DNA of 64,000 nucleotides from Siderastrea siderea (GCA_964030785.1 OZ034977.1:25779152-25843151), one strand, 5' to 3'. Counted from the first letter of the stretch, positions 23,130-36,900 are shown. Numbers and translations: made by a program. Notes: generated by a model from the sequence alone, not told the origin.

Positions 23130-25017
23130 CAATGGTGCTCCGCTGGCGCGCCCTGCGCGCCGCCTCCGCTATAACCATGTGCTAAGTCGACTGGGAAAAT
23201 GTGTTCGGTCTAACGAGGGTTTGTAATAAACAAAACCCCGTTGACTAATTTGTAAGAAAAGGGTCAAAATCTTCGTTATATCCTGGTTTGGCCAAGAATT
23301 CTTTTCCATGAAAATTAAACCCGAGTGTGCTACGTCGCACTTGTACTGGTCAATAAGCATTTGGTTAAATCATTGTCTTCCGTACAGCTAGATTTCCATC
23401 TCTGTTGAGCTGTTTCAGACTCGACTCCAGCTGCGTGATGAGATTCGTTCGTTACATCGGGGTAGATTTCACCAACATTTTAAGGTTGGTTTTTTTTAAA
23501 AGGAATCTCGTCATACCGGGGTTCTGTTCCATACATTTTGCTGTAACTTTGGCCCGGCTGAAGAGTAGCGTTCGTTATACAGGGGAATTGATTGTAAAGA
23601 ATGAAAGTCGTTGTATCGCCAGTATCGGGGTTCCACTATGCATGCTTTTTATGCACAAAGGACGGCCATTTGCATTTTGCTTTAGATTATCCAACTAGTT
23701 CTTTGCCGGACGCGTTCATTAACAGCTTAGTACCAGGATTAACACTTTCGCTGCGAAAGTCGACTTTTCTCGACATTTGGAGGAGTAGACATTGAACCAC
23801 CCTAAACTTTGCGTCAGTGAACAACCCAATAGAAAATCGATCGTTACTGCTGACCTAGAGAAAGATGAAAGTTTTAAATGAGGTAAGTTTAATCGAAATC
23901 GGAGTTACCATGCGCTTAAGATTCATTCTCAAGCGTACCACAGTGAACAACCCAATAGAAAATCGATCGTTACTGCTGACCTAGAGAAAGATGAAAGTTT
24001 TAAATGAGGTAAGTTTAATCGAAATCGGAGTTACCATAGAAACGTAATGACGTCATCCCCCATTTTACATGAGAGCCAATTACTTGTCACCAAGAGATAA
24101 TTCTGGAAAGCGCTCGACTGGATCTTCGACCTGACGTATTTTTATTTACGTCTGCAAAATTTGAAGAATTTCTATCAGAGCGTTTTCGAGAAAATTTCGG
24201 GTGAAGTTTTAGGGTGTTAAAAAACAACAAAAACAAAACAATTTTGATCTGTTATTGAAAAGTATGCCCACAAAGGTTTGATGAAATAACATTTTGGTTT
24301 TAAATGAATGTTATATCATCTAATTATTTTGTGTGAAAATTTCAGGGAAATCGTTCCATTTGATTTTTAGAAACGTTGGCTTGAATATGAACTTGTTTAG
24401 TGTGTTACTGGGCTTTTTTATCAAAAATTGACACTACACTTATTAAAATGGTTATGAATTAAAAAGCGGTAGATGAATTTTTTTATATCTCTGTCCTCAA
24501 GGAGAATAATCAATATTCAGTACAATCCCAGCGTTTCAAATTCATTGAAACGTTATAAAGCTGTCAATTTTGAGCCAAAACGCAGTAAAATATTGGCCTG
24601 ATTTTCACGCCAGTGGCTTGTTGCTCTCATTATCCATCTCCATTGTTTTGAATCGGCGTGCAATTGTAAATTTCACTACACCATGAATTCATATAACGCT
24701 TAATTGCTTTCCGAAGATGTTCCGAAAAACGTGCTAATGTATCAGGTCAGCATTACAATAACAATGGACAGGCTGACAGCCTGGTTAGACCACAAAACAG
24801 ACCGTGATCTACACTACGAGCAGTCCCTCCTGCTCAGGGCCAGTCGAGGGAGACTATGTGAGCACCCGCGCCATCTCGCAGAATGCCTATTGTTCTCGGG
24901 ACATTTACTTTCAGTTCAAGAAAGTTTGTAGAACTGTCATATCGCGCGTACTATTCATAGACGCTTAGAAAGAGCTTGGTTGATTGGTTGCCATGAATGC
25001 ACGACGATGCTCATTAT
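23130..25017. other. Gene-free repeat region
   Basis: Several phrases of the form TCGTTATA/CA-CCGGGG recur between 23440 and 23640, suggesting a decayed pogo-like element. The tandem duplication below and otherwise anonymous AT-rich DNA make up the rest. No exon is supported. Confidence 0.5.
23815..24037. repeat. 97-bp direct duplication
   Basis: 23815-23911 and 23941-24037 appear identical (start CAGTGAACAACCCAATAG, end GGAGTTACCAT) and are separated by 29 bp. It looks like a recent local duplication. Confidence 0.85.
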
Positions 25018-25028
25018 CATGATGGAGG

Positions 25029-26400
25029 TAACCTGCGATCAGGCTCTATTTTCGTTTCGCTCGGTGAAACATTCAGGCGGGACGGGCGAAACGAAAAATA
25101 GAGCCTGATACAATTCTTCTACGGAACGTCTACCGCCCACTTTTTTGATTGATTGACATTCAACAAAACAGCCAATCAAAATTTCTTCTGCTTGCACAAT
25201 TCTCGGTATGCAAATTTCCTATAACGGCAATTCGCAGAAAGTCACGCAAATGTCGGCAAAATAAGAAAATCATAGGCTACGATATATCTTTTAGGCACAA
25301 GCACTCAAATTTACACGATTGCTAACTTGAAGGTTCCGGTATTGTACATGGTTGCTCTGTCTGAGCTGAAACTGAATGAAAATTCAAAACACGACGAGGT
25401 TGTCATGTACCAAAATATGCTGCATACTTGAATCCTTTCCCATTTCAGACATTTCAGGTGGTATCCGGAAATATTCTTTACGCATTTGTCACCGATTTTC
25501 ATCGTAAAAAACCTTGGGCAAATAAGAGAAGTACCCAGTTTCATTCTTTAGAATAAAGATATAAATAAAACCGTTTATAAACAAAGGAGTATTTTGTAAT
25601 TTAATTTTATAGTTCCAGAAGTGATAAATATTTGAGATTAGCAGCGAATTTTATCTCTAAACAGCAGCGAATTTTAAAACAAAGAACACTTATTATAAAA
25701 CTAGTTAGATCCTTTGATGTCAATGTCAGAAATCAATAAAACGACATTTAAAAACAATGAATGGATATAAACTGAAAACCGTTATTGCGACTTGATTGCA
25801 GTTCTCGCCAAACATCAGTTTACCGTTAAGTTTACCGAATTATCGGTTGACTTGTTGATCATTCTTGGCGAAAGATACTTGTTTGTCTGCTGTTCGTTTT
25901 GTTTTCAATTGTAAAACGCGGAAACAGCCACTCCTCTGTTCATGTTATCAATACTAGCTGAAAGCCGTCAAATGAAAATTCCGAGACACGATGCGATAAA
26001 ACGGAATACGTAAGTTACTTCACTGTTGCCGTACTTCTCTGCTCCAGGAGAGAGACAGCTTGCGTCAAACCGAACGCCATTCTCAGGAGAGAAAGAAATG
26101 GTGACAATTCTCCTAGAACGAAGAGAATTTATTAGAGCAACACATTTTACTTCGGCAGACTTGTTCCGTGGTTGTTCCTTGGCGATGGTGGTCGGATCGA
26201 AAGTGTGAGCGAGTCTCGTAGACAATTTACTTCCGTTGACAGCTCTTTTGTTAAAGGGCCAATCAGATTGGGAGATTCCCGCGGCCAAAATTTGGCCGCC
26301 GACACGAACTCCTGTGAGAGATTGTATCAGGCCCTATTTTAGCGAGCGACCAGCATAAGAGAATATGAGAGCGATGCTAAAATTCGGCCTGATCGCAGGT
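25029..26400. mobile_element. Fold-back element with CCTGCGATCAGGC ends and 11-bp target duplication
   Basis: The left end ACCTGCGATCAGGC and the inverted right end (GCCTGATCGCAGGT) are flanked by CATGATGGAGG at 25018-25028 and 26401-26411. Each end is itself a near palindrome: AGGCTCTATTTTCG faces CGAAAAATAGAGCCT at 25041-25107, with a similar pair at 26325-26395. No coding frame is recognised. The duplication length suggests a Mutator-like (MULE) mover. Confidence 0.72.
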
Positions 26401-26761
26401 CATGATGGAGGCGGCAAACTGAACAATGAACGGAGCGCGCTACCATTTCGCCTTTTGTTTCGTAAAATCGAACACATGCGCATATTTCGCGTAGCACATT
26501 TCACGAAACGGTTTTCCATTTTGATACGGTATTGCATGGGTACTTTAGAGTGGTTTCGTCGGGGCAAAAGTTACAACACAGAAAGAAAGCCATTTCGAAT
26601 CATCACTGCGCGAGCGAGATGATTGTGTCGTAAATAAATTCAGCATTTCGCTTGTTTGTGGTTTGCGTGAGCAAGCGGCAAACACTGTAACGTTTTGCTT
26701 CTGTCTTTGGGAGCTTTTTAACATTTATGTGAAACAAAACAGCGTGTAAGTGAGTTTACAT

Positions 26762-28215
26762 CCCGGGGGGGGGGGGGGGGTACTTCCTTATATACGCTAT
26801 ATAGGTATGTGCCGCCCGACAGGGTAGGTCTTTTGAGGTGCTCAGTCCTTAAGTAGGGTATTCTTTTCGGTGTTTTTTGATATTGTGATCCTTAGAGGTT
26901 CCTTAGATAGGGTCACTAAATTGCAGTATCCACCTCAACGCGCAAAACGAAAAAGATGTGGTCTGTTAAAACTGTACTACACGTTATAAAGTTTAACAGA
27001 GCGATTTTAAAAGGACGTTTATAGCTTGTGTTGGCGCTCCTCACCACCTAGTTACAGAATTATGAGTTATCTTGTTTCCCTTAAATAGGGTGCCATTTCT
27101 TGGTTTTGGGCCTTTAAAAGGGTATCAATCAGGGCGGGAAAAGGTTGGGCGATGAAACGAGCAGTCCGCTCTTCAAGCGATGTGTGATGCGGAGAAGGAC
27201 TGGCACGAGCGCTCTTTCCGCGCTTCCGGTGCGTTTGGTGGCCGGCAAAATTTCCCTTTCAACAAACCGGAAATCTCATTTTCTTTCTTTATTTTTCAGC
27301 TAGCCGTGCACTATGATTAAAACGTTTTTCCACAGTCCTGGCTTACAGCTTAAAATCCTTATGTCTGCGTGGACATTAGTCAATCTTTTTCACAGTAAGT
27401 TCCCGAAAAATGCGCTCAATTTGAGAGTGTCGAATGCTTGCTCTTGCCGAAAAACATGACATGGTTGTCTTTCCTCGTCTCTTTTAAAAAAGCTCCAAAT
27501 TACTCCACCCTAAATCTTACATATATTAAAGGCCGATAAATTTTACATGACATAATAAAAAATTAGCTGGAGATATTTGGAGATAGTGGCGTTTTGCAAC
27601 TTTAAACTTTGCCTCCTTGCAACGCGCCATGGCGATGATTTGTCGCAACGCCACAAACTGTATGTAAACAAATTAAAAGTGAAATTAAATTTGCAGATTT
27701 CTCCTCCCTTTATCTCCCAAAAACAAAGCAAAGAAAACCGTCTAAACTGAGGAGCAATTTTATTTGTAGTGCCTAAAGAAACAGACAAGCATAGGAGAGG
27801 TTTTGGGGAAAAAAGAAGAAGAAGCGCGGTGTTAATGTTGATTTGATTTAATTAATTAACTAGGGACGTGTCATGATTAACCTTGCACGAGCTGCACGAA
27901 TTATAAATACGCGTCATACCACGCGTCATCCAAACGCCATTTTCCATCTTTTTACTTTGCTCTGCTCGTTTTAAGACAGTTTTTTAGCATCGATTAAGGC
28001 GGAAAAGACAAAGAAAAGATAACCTAAAGTTAAAGTTTTTCGGAAACTATTAATAGATTATTAGGATTTTGAATTTGGATCTTTGAATTTTGAATTTTGG
28101 TCCAGCACCCAATTCGATCCCAGTCCACTGCATCACACCTTTTTGCTCGGACACGCTCGTTTCATCGCCCATCCTTTTTCCGCCCTGGTATCAATTCTCG
28201 ATTTTTTTAATGCTA
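26762..28215. repeat. G-tailed repeat, interrupted by a hAT-like element
   Basis: It begins with a run of 16 or more G (about 26766-26781) and contains short direct phrases of the type TAGGGTA-TCC. It continues on the other side of the 27130-28187 insertion (TATCAATTCTCG). It shares word structure with 19180-19540 and 43158-43635. Confidence 0.45.
27130..28187. mobile_element. hAT-like non-autonomous element, 8-bp target duplication
   Basis: CAGGGCGGGAAAAGG at the left and its inverted match CAGGGCGGAAAAAGG at the right extend to about 33 bp of inverted repeat, including GGGCGATGAAACGAGC. GTATCAAT flanks both sides (27122-27129 and 28188-28195). CAGGG-type ends with an 8-bp duplication are characteristic of hAT transposons. 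It is 1058 bp with no transposase. Confidence 0.85.
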
Positions 28216-28311
28216 TACATTGATAGATAGCTTTTAACTTTAATTAGTCGACAAATTAAGACATAATCTCTCCAACGGTTAGTCTAGAAGAAAGGAACTA
28301 CTTATCCTTTA

Positions 28312-29053
28312 GGTTGTGTTTTCACTGGGGCGATTTACTAGCTGAACATTCTTTCTAGGTGTTTGTTTACAGACCGACATTTACTAGTTGAACGTGACGA
28401 CTGTTTTCACTGTGAAATTTAAACCAAAATTTAAGCCTCTTACTCAGAAGATTCAAATTACAAAAGCACGCATCTTTGAAAAAATGGCGGGAGACGAAGC
28501 ATACTTTGACTTCTCCCGTATTGATTCTCGCGATATTTCTTCGAAAAAGGAGTTTCTTTCGGAGGATGCGATTAATGTCTCGACAAATGGGGAGGATGCG
28601 ACGCAATGTTGTAATCCGGTCAATCCAGCACCAAAACAATCGAAATCGCCGAAAGTACAAGACGATGTGGGTTTATCCGAGTCCACAGTTTTGGTTTGAA
28701 CAGCTTCTTGTCAATTGTTACGATTAAATTCGCCGAATTCGTCTGCCATTTCGAAAGCCTAGTGAGCCACGAGGCGAGCGTCTGGAAAATATTTGCCGAG
28801 CACTATTTGGCAGGCATATGTCACTACGTGCAATGGGATTGGTTGCGGCTTTTATAGGGACGATTTATACCTTCTCGCGAGGTAGTATAACTTGGCGTGA
28901 ATTTCCCGTCATAAAGGCGAGATAATCCCTTGTTTTTTCTCGTGAAAACAGCTTGCATTTTTTACTCGCTTAACATTGGAAGAGCTGTTTTCACTGTATT
29001 TCCGGACTTTTTCAGCTTTATCTAGTCAAAATTGTCCTAGTGAAAACACAACC
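28312..29053. mobile_element. PIF/Harbinger-like MITE
   Basis: GGTTGTGTTTTCACT starts the element and is matched inverted at the end (AGTGAAAACACAACC). TTA flanks both sides (28309-28311 and 29054-29056), the usual 3-bp duplication of PIF/Harbinger elements. The inverted similarity extends inward (ACTAG, GAAAACAG). It carries a short open frame at 28388-28699 (103 codons) of unknown meaning. Confidence 0.75.
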
Positions 29054-29408
29054 TTAATAACCAATTAATTACCTCCATTCTCCGACACCTCTTTGCAGAA
29101 AATATTTAAATAAGGCGGCTTGCAAGACACCACAGCGGAAGGATATCGAGAAAAGCCCCATACAACCGGAAAGTACTGTTCAACAACTGTCATTTGAATG
29201 GTCAACCCGTCAGTTTCCATCCACAAACTCAAAAGTAGAAAACCACACTACGGCGTTTTTCCTACAATTCAACACAGAAACGTAACTTCAAATGCAACGC
29301 ACATCAAATAAAACATTAACTGGGTGCACCAGTAAATTTACCATAACAACTACGGGGCAAAAACCAAAACCACCAGACATTTCTTTTCTAACAAATATTA
29401 TGCAATTA

Positions 29409-29585
29409 TAGAGCGTTTTCACTCACGTGACTAGCACTGTGTAAATCTATTGGAACAAAAGGAAGTATTTACGTAAGAAAGGACTTCAACTCCCACAGGA
29501 TTGGCTTGGTACACCAATATGGTCGCCGTTTCATTGTTTTTGGTAAACCAATATGGCCGCCGTGACGTCATATGAAAACGCTCTA
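29409..29585. mobile_element. Short MITE with TAGAGCGTTTTCA ends
   Basis: TAGAGCGTTTTCA and its inverted copy TGAAAACGCTCTA bound a 177-bp segment containing a duplicated phrase ACCAATATGG[TC]CGCCG. TA lies on both sides. Confidence 0.75.
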
Positions 29586-29925
29586 TAACTTGATTTCTTT
29601 CACACATGAACAAACGTTTCTCGCTATTACTTCAACTTGACACGTAATTTGGCTAATGAAGCACATAATTATATTCAATGTATTACTTGGAATAGAATAG
29701 ATATCAACATTACAAGTCAACTTTACTACTCTTTGCTAAAATCTTTAATGTGAGGCTTGCCCATGTCCAGCATCTGAAATTCAAATCTCCTTTTGCCACA
29801 ATTTCGGGCAGTTAGCTAAGCTGCAATTCATTTTTTGTTGTTGTTGTTGTTTTAACGCCCGCAAAATAAGGTAGCAGACTCTTTTTCCCCTCTCTTCAGC
29901 TGCCACCGTCTTTCGCACGCATCAA

Positions 29926-29958
<33 letters not shown>

Positions 29959-30258
29959 TGAACGCCTGGTCGCAGCTAAGCAGTTAGCATGTGCTCTAAT
30001 CTTTCTTAATTACAATTGCTGTCACAGTTTCTAGGGGCATGTCTTGTTCATGGTCATGTCATCTTATTTTATTCATGTCAGCGATTCAGTGCCATTGGTA
30101 GCTCGAAAATAACTCTAGCAGGGCCCACAGCATTAGTTAATTAATTTAACATAAAAACATTATAGTCAACACTTTAGGTAACGTTTTTTATGCTGTTATA
30201 ATGTACTAAGATTTAACGTCTAGTTTCACAGAAGTGTCATTGTTCTTTATTACAGATC
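29586..30258. other. Gene-free stretch downstream of BCAP31
   Basis: It holds (GTT)n and CAAAAA simple repeats (about 29838-29852 and 29925-29955). On the minus strand AATAAA occurs at about 30251-30246, only about 8 bp past the BCAP31 stop, and may or may not be used as a polyadenylation signal. Confidence 0.5.
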
Positions 30259-30312
30259 TCAGTTGTCTTTCTTGTCACCGCCCGTTTGGGTTTCATCTTT
30301 TTCCAACTGAGC
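30259..30312 (-). CDS. BCAP31: BCAP31 exon 7 (C-terminus)
   Basis: The acceptor is TTTTCTAAAG. It encodes AQLEKDETQTGGDKKDN and a stop. KKDN at the end fits a KKXX retrieval motif for the ER. Confidence 0.88.
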   Translation of the reverse strand, partial: AQLEKDETQTGGDKKDN

Positions 30313-33300
30313 CTTTAGAAAAGAACAACAGTAAAACAATTATAATTTGTTTAATTTTGCTCTAAAATGGAAGTAGTTAGAAAGTAAAATTTCAGGACTT
30401 CACTGTGTCCCACACTTTCAAACAATTCATATCCTCATCCATTTGTAACACGAAAACCTTTCCCTCCCATCCATCTTTGACATGATTACCTGTCCCAACC
30501 CATCCATGACCCCCCCCCCCCCCCCCCCCCGCCATGAAATTTGTGACATGACACAAATCAGTGAAATGATCCCTCACTCCATACCCTAGCCTGCGAGCAG
30601 GCTCTCTATTCGGGGGGGCAACGTGAATTATTTTCTTTGAGAGCGCCGAAGGCGCGAGTTTCGGCGAACGAAGTGAAGGCGAGCGAAGCGAGCCCGCGGT
30701 GAAAAACGAGAGCCTGCACGTGAGTCATTGAATTTCAATTCCGGCCCCTCGAAATGTGACAACTTGTTGACAACTCGCCACGCTTCCGGTGTCAAATAAC
30801 TAGCCAATAGGGAACGAGAAAAATATAAACAAACATGACAGAAAGATGCACGTGGAAGTTTTCCCGGGATTTCGTCTAGATCTTTGTGGCTCTTCATGGA
30901 AGGATCGGAAGAACGCGTTTTAACTCCGAAAAAAGTTGTCAACAAAGCAAGTGGACATTGCCGTATCTGCAGTTGTAGTTTTTTGGTGAAATATGGAACT
31001 GGAAAATCGGGTCGAATGTCCACGGTAAATCTATTTGAAGTTTCAAATCGCGATGGAAGTCGCGGACAAGTATTGGCGACGATGTGCGAAAACATTGGTA
31101 TTTATTTCGTAAAATTGTCTTCTTTGTCGAGCCGTGTAATTCTTGCGCCCGAAAAATTAGGAACTTATGCATATTAATTGAGCCATATGCATATTAATTA
31201 CTCATATTAATTGAGCCTGTCATTTTTGACCAATCAGAGTGCTACGTTCGTGGACGAACGCGCCGGATTCAAAATTCAATGGGATACGTGCAGGCTCTCA
31301 ATTTTCACCGCGGGCTCGCTTCGCTCGCCCAGCGGCTCGCTTCCCTCGCCGAAACTCGCGCCTTCGGCGCTCTCGAAGAAAATAATTCACGTAAGAAAAT
31401 AATTCACGTTGCGTTGCCCCCCGAATAGAGAGCCTGCTCGCAGGCTATCCATACCCACATGTAAACTTATGACTGTCTCCTGCCCTTTTCACCTTGACTT
31501 CATGTACCCTCCCCTGCCCACACACTTGTGACACTGTGACCCTTCTCTCACCACCCACCTGAGCTTTAGAGTGTTCATCCAACAGTCTATCATACTCCCT
31601 CGTCAGTCCAGCAGCTTGCTCTTTTAAGGCTGCCAAATCCTTCTTTGTCTTCTCAAGCTCTGTGCATGCCATAGACACAGAAACAATATTATTAAAAAAA
31701 AATTGTATGTGCAGCTCCAGCCAACCTTTTTTGTGAGCTGGGTTTGTCAGATTTGTGCAGCATTAATTAATAATTATTTGTAACTACAGTTGAAACCTGA
31801 CAACTTGAACCATCGGGGAAAACAGAAAACTGTTTGAGTTAGCAAAAGTTTGAGATATGAGGGGTAAAACGACTGCATAATTAGTGCAGCAGAGAATACT
31901 ATTTGTGACCTTCCACGGGAAAAAACGCTTTACCGTTTAATCAAAATATCCGTTTATCATCCATGTATCATGGTACAAATTCTGACACAGTTGGAGTTCG
32001 AGTCATCATCGTTTCCATTTATCAAAATTCTACATATTCTGTGCAACACAATGGTGTACATTCTTGTTAGTTATTATCACGCAGTATGATTCGCGGTTTT
32101 GGTGAAGATAATGGCTTTAAATTCTTGATATTACATGTGTACATGCAGAAACTTGAAAATGTTTTTTTTTCATTTGCTCTTGGAAGAATGGCTTTTTTCA
32201 CTGATTGGGATCTGTACATGTACATTGTACAGTTCCAAGTTTGCAACTAACAACAGAGTTGTGGTCTCATCCACTCAGAAGCCTTTTGGAGAAATCACCA
32301 ATAACCTCCTCAAACACTGGCACTACAGGTGGCAACAGATGGGCCTGGGCATCTCGTAGACACCTAATATTTTCATATCATTGTATGGGGAGGCATGCCT
32401 TCAGATGGGGCTTATTATAGTGTAAGGCAACTTCAGTGACTCTTCTATAATGTACACTCACAGATTGGCTTTTGTTACTGTATACAGTGTGCACTAAGTC
32501 ACAAAAAACAGCAGCAGTTGAGTCTTGATGAACGTTGATTAACTACTTTTTTTTGTTTTAATGTGTGATTTTACAAGAACTGCAAGGTATGCAGATTTTC
32601 TTAAACTGTTTGCAAAATAAAATAATCAATATCACCAACAAAAGCAATTGTACAATCTAATGTAATATGTATTCAGATTTATATCTTTTTATCTAACTAT
32701 TAAGTATTCACATTGGAACATGTTTACGAAATTTTCACAATACACAGGAGAGTAATTTTTTGTCAATTATGTGAAATCACACTGTCGGATTTACATGTAT
32801 TTAGCTTTGTCCTTTCTGAGTTATTTAAGACCCTGACTGTTGGTCTGGCCCAGAGATAAAGCCAAGGCGTCCTGTGCTACAGAATGGTGCTGTAGCAATT
32901 GAGCTTACAATGTAATGGTTAGCACAGAGACTGTAAAGTGGCACTGCAGGCAGATGAGTTCTTGTGCTCATCACATAACACATCCTCTAATTCAATTTTA
33001 GTAAATAAGATGCAGCATCACACAACCAAATCCTGGAGTTAAAAATATCATACTTAGCAGCACCTTCGGTCCTTTCTGCCAGCTTCTTGGACTTTTCATC
33101 CAGAGCCTCTCTCAGTTCTTTTAACTCTTCATTGAGTTTATCTTCGTCTTGAACTGCTTTCTCTGGTTTTCCTCCAGCCTCCTCGAGAGACTGTTAAAAC
33201 AACAGCATCCATGTTTACCATCTACCTCTTTATTTATCAACATATGCAATGTGTTTGACATTGCTGACCCTAACAGAATGCAGGCTAACTGTCACATACT

Positions 33301-33869
33301 GAACAAACCTTGCATAAAACAATTTTTGTCACCTTAGGTTTTACAGGACGGTGTTTTCTATAGCTCAGCTCGGTTATAGCATTAATTTTAACTGGTGTGC
33401 AGAAAATGGGCTCCACTTCCTCCAATAGGATCCAGACTTTGTCCCATGCTTGTGCCAAACAGTTCATGATAACCACACATAATATCTGGTAGCCGACTCC
33501 AAGTTGCATGTGCAATGCTGCATGCTGCAACATTGCAACCTGCAGAAAGTTTTGTGCATGTTTTTGTCAACTTTTTGCCAACTTTTTTTATCAGTTAACA
33601 AATTAAAATGAAAGAACTGCCAGGCAGGGATGTCAAGTGTTCTCACCTGTATGCTTATGATTCCTTCTTAGTTCTATCATAATTCGTTTGATTGGTCAAT
33701 TGAAAAGAAAGATGTCAAAATTTTATGAAAAACTAATTGCAAACTTTGTGTGCGAGGCAAAGCCAATTTACCCCTTACCCCATCAAAGGACTCAAACCTT
33801 GATGTATGTACAGGAATTTTTGATAAGTTCTGTTTTAGGTCACTGGATGGAATCTCTGTTAAATAAATA

Positions 33870-33931
<62 letters not shown>

Positions 33932-36900
33932 GCATTTACATGTATTTATACACAATAAGAAACTAATTACAGCAGAGATGATGTCAGTGGTAATTACAGC
34001 AGAGCTGAAGGTGACCAGTCTATCAAATAAATCTTATTTTAAAAGAAAGTATGTTTCAGTGATGCTCATTGAACATTGATGCGCAAAGTGATTCTACAGT
34101 CTGTTGACAAAATCCTTTAGTGTGGTCAGGGGTTTCAATAAAATTTGAAGTAGGCAGCTGGTTTGAATAGAGTAACCGACTGTATCAACTAGGGGTTTGA
34201 AACAATCTTCCTTTAATTACTTTAATTTAGGGCAAAAAGTAGCCGACTTTTCTGAGCGAAATAGCCAACGCTTTTCGTCGGCTGTCGGTGCTTATTGAAA
34301 GCACTGTGTGGTCATTCATGATCAAGTGAATGCCCTTGAGCAGAACTTCATGATGGTGCTGTTTATTATCATGTATAAGATGGTCCCAACTTTGGAGTCT
34401 GCACAATACTCAAGTTTGACTACTTAAGTGCAAGATATTGCGCATTATATTTTGGCACTGTTCTACAGTAGCTTCTGTTGTACATGTACAAGGTGTTCAT
34501 AGCTAATGTGAGAGAACAAGAAATGGGTGGTGTATCACTGTTTTACAACTCAAACCCCATTTACAGTGAAACTTAATGATTCACATTGTACCTTAGACTG
34601 GGATTGGCAAACTGACTTTCCTAAAAGTTCACTGAAACTTATCTGCTGTAGTAACTGAAATGTATACATACAGCTGTATGGACAATTTGTGTAATGGTAT
34701 ATGTGATCAAGTTTGTTAGAATTTGCAGCTTAAAAGTCAGTTTAATCATGCAATTTCTGATGCAATTTTTGTTGTACTCTTCAATGCAACTTTTAACTGA
34801 AGTGTAACCTAGCTGCAATTTCATTGCATTTTTCACTGCAACGTGGGTGTGATATTTGCTGTAAAGTGCAAAAAAACTTGCACAACAAAATTTCATGTGT
34901 GAACCAGCCTTATAAAAGTGACTACTACTGAAACATTTCTCCAGTTTGCTCCTGACAACATCTATCTCCCTTCTTACATACCTGTCAACATTACCTTTTT
35001 TAGTTTTTCGTTTTCATCCATTAACTGTTCACACTGCTTAGAGACATTCTGAGCCTGGCGAAGACTGGCCTCATTTGAGGCCTCAAGAACAGAATGGCTG
35101 GAAAGGAGTCTTACAACACGACGCAACACTCTAGAAAAGATCATGTTTTTCTGTAAGAGGTTAAATGTGTGTATTTGGTAATGAATACAAGAAATGATCA
35201 TAGATAAATATTATGTGAGCTGCAGGTATCACATCATTTATTTAAAGGTTGTAAACATGTAAGTCACTCACACTGTCAATAATTACCTTCATAACTAACC
35301 ATTTTACCTTCATAGCTACCCATTTTATTTTTATAGTTGCTCATTAAATGAGAGCTCAAACTGCAAAACAGAAGGATGGTGATGGAGCCTGCCACATGGC
35401 TTTCTGTTGTAAAGTCTGTTATTTTGTCTACTGTATAATTATAGTCATTTCAAACTTTAATAATCTGATTTCAGAGTCACACGTGATAAATTGGGTTTTT
35501 GTTGAGAGACATTCACTGAGCTGTTTATGCTAGCAGGGTTGTAGTTAGAATTTTCAATAGATGGAAGAATACTTGTAATAGGCGGCAGGCACTAGAAACT
35601 GCTTGCTGCTTGTGCATCACGTTTTCTATTTCGGCAGTTTTGTATCATCCTTCCAAGATTCATCAGCCGGAAATTTTTTAGGAATAGCTGGCGATTTTTT
35701 CCAGCTGCCGGCTTTTATCTTCATCCCTGGCTAGTGTGCTAGCAAATGTCCTGAACACCTTTCCACTGCAGAAACCTGTTCAAACCACCCAATATTAACA
35801 TACATGTATGATAAGTCATAACATATCACATGTTTGACTCTTTAATTTGTTTATGTAAAGCTCCACAATTGAACCATATTGGCAGGGACCCAAAACACAC
35901 CTGAGACAGTACTACATGTATTTCAAGGCTGAAAAATATTGTTCATTATAACAAGGACTTTGTTATATATATAGGCTCGTTAAATCGAAGTTCTGCTGTA
36001 GGAGGTTCCTTGCGAACTCCAGCATGAAGCAAAGTGGCAAATGACTGCCTGTGGACTGGGAAAAATTGCTGGCTGCCCGCACATTTAGACAGGGCTGAGC
36101 CTCCCTGTCCACCTAATGATAATGACTTACATGAGAAGGAAGAGAGAAAATCCAGAGATATACAGATTGCGCTGTGCGCGAAACAGTTTCATGTGGGCCA
36201 TCATTTCAGCCTGGGGGTTGTTGTGCAAGTCTTGAGGCGTAGTCTCGATTTTGCTGTACTTCCTGGTCTCCCGAATGGAATCTGTAAATAATAATTTTAA
36301 TGATAAATTTGATCATAATAATGAATTAATCTTGGAGGCGAGTCATGCTACATAATGTGCTTAATGGTTTTCCACTTGTATTCTCTGGTCATCTATATCC
36401 AGATGGAACTGGAATTCACAAATTAATGTGTTAACACAGTCACATATTATCAACTGCATTTTTACATGGATGAAAGGCACCTGCAGAGTTCAGGGCCTCT
36501 ACTGGTGGCCAGCCAGCCTATAGGCAGAGTAAAATATCCATACTCCCCCTCCCCCACCCGTCTGGAAATTCCAGTTTAGGCTCATATTTTTGTTCAAAAA
36601 TTTTGACCTCTAAGACCCCCCCCCCTTGGAATTTCCAATGACCATCTGTGGTGGGGGTATGCATATTTTCTGGAACCACACAATCTCATGGCTGGCAATC
36701 TCCACAACCAGGCATGAGCTCCCAACCAGGCACCTCTCACACTGAAAAAAAAAATTAGGAAAAGGAGAGAGTATATCTGGAGGGAACTTCAAATAGACCA
36801 AAAAATGCCATGACTGAATTACAGAAAAACCACATTTTCAAGCTAAAGAAAACCTCCAAGCTAAAGAAAATCACTACAATATGGAGAATTAATGTCTTGT

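Noticed and set aside
35131..35152. The stronger acceptor CTTACAG for BCAP31 exon 4
   Set aside because: Using it breaks the frame set by exon 3. The TTTTCTAG acceptor keeps both the frame and the family spacing.
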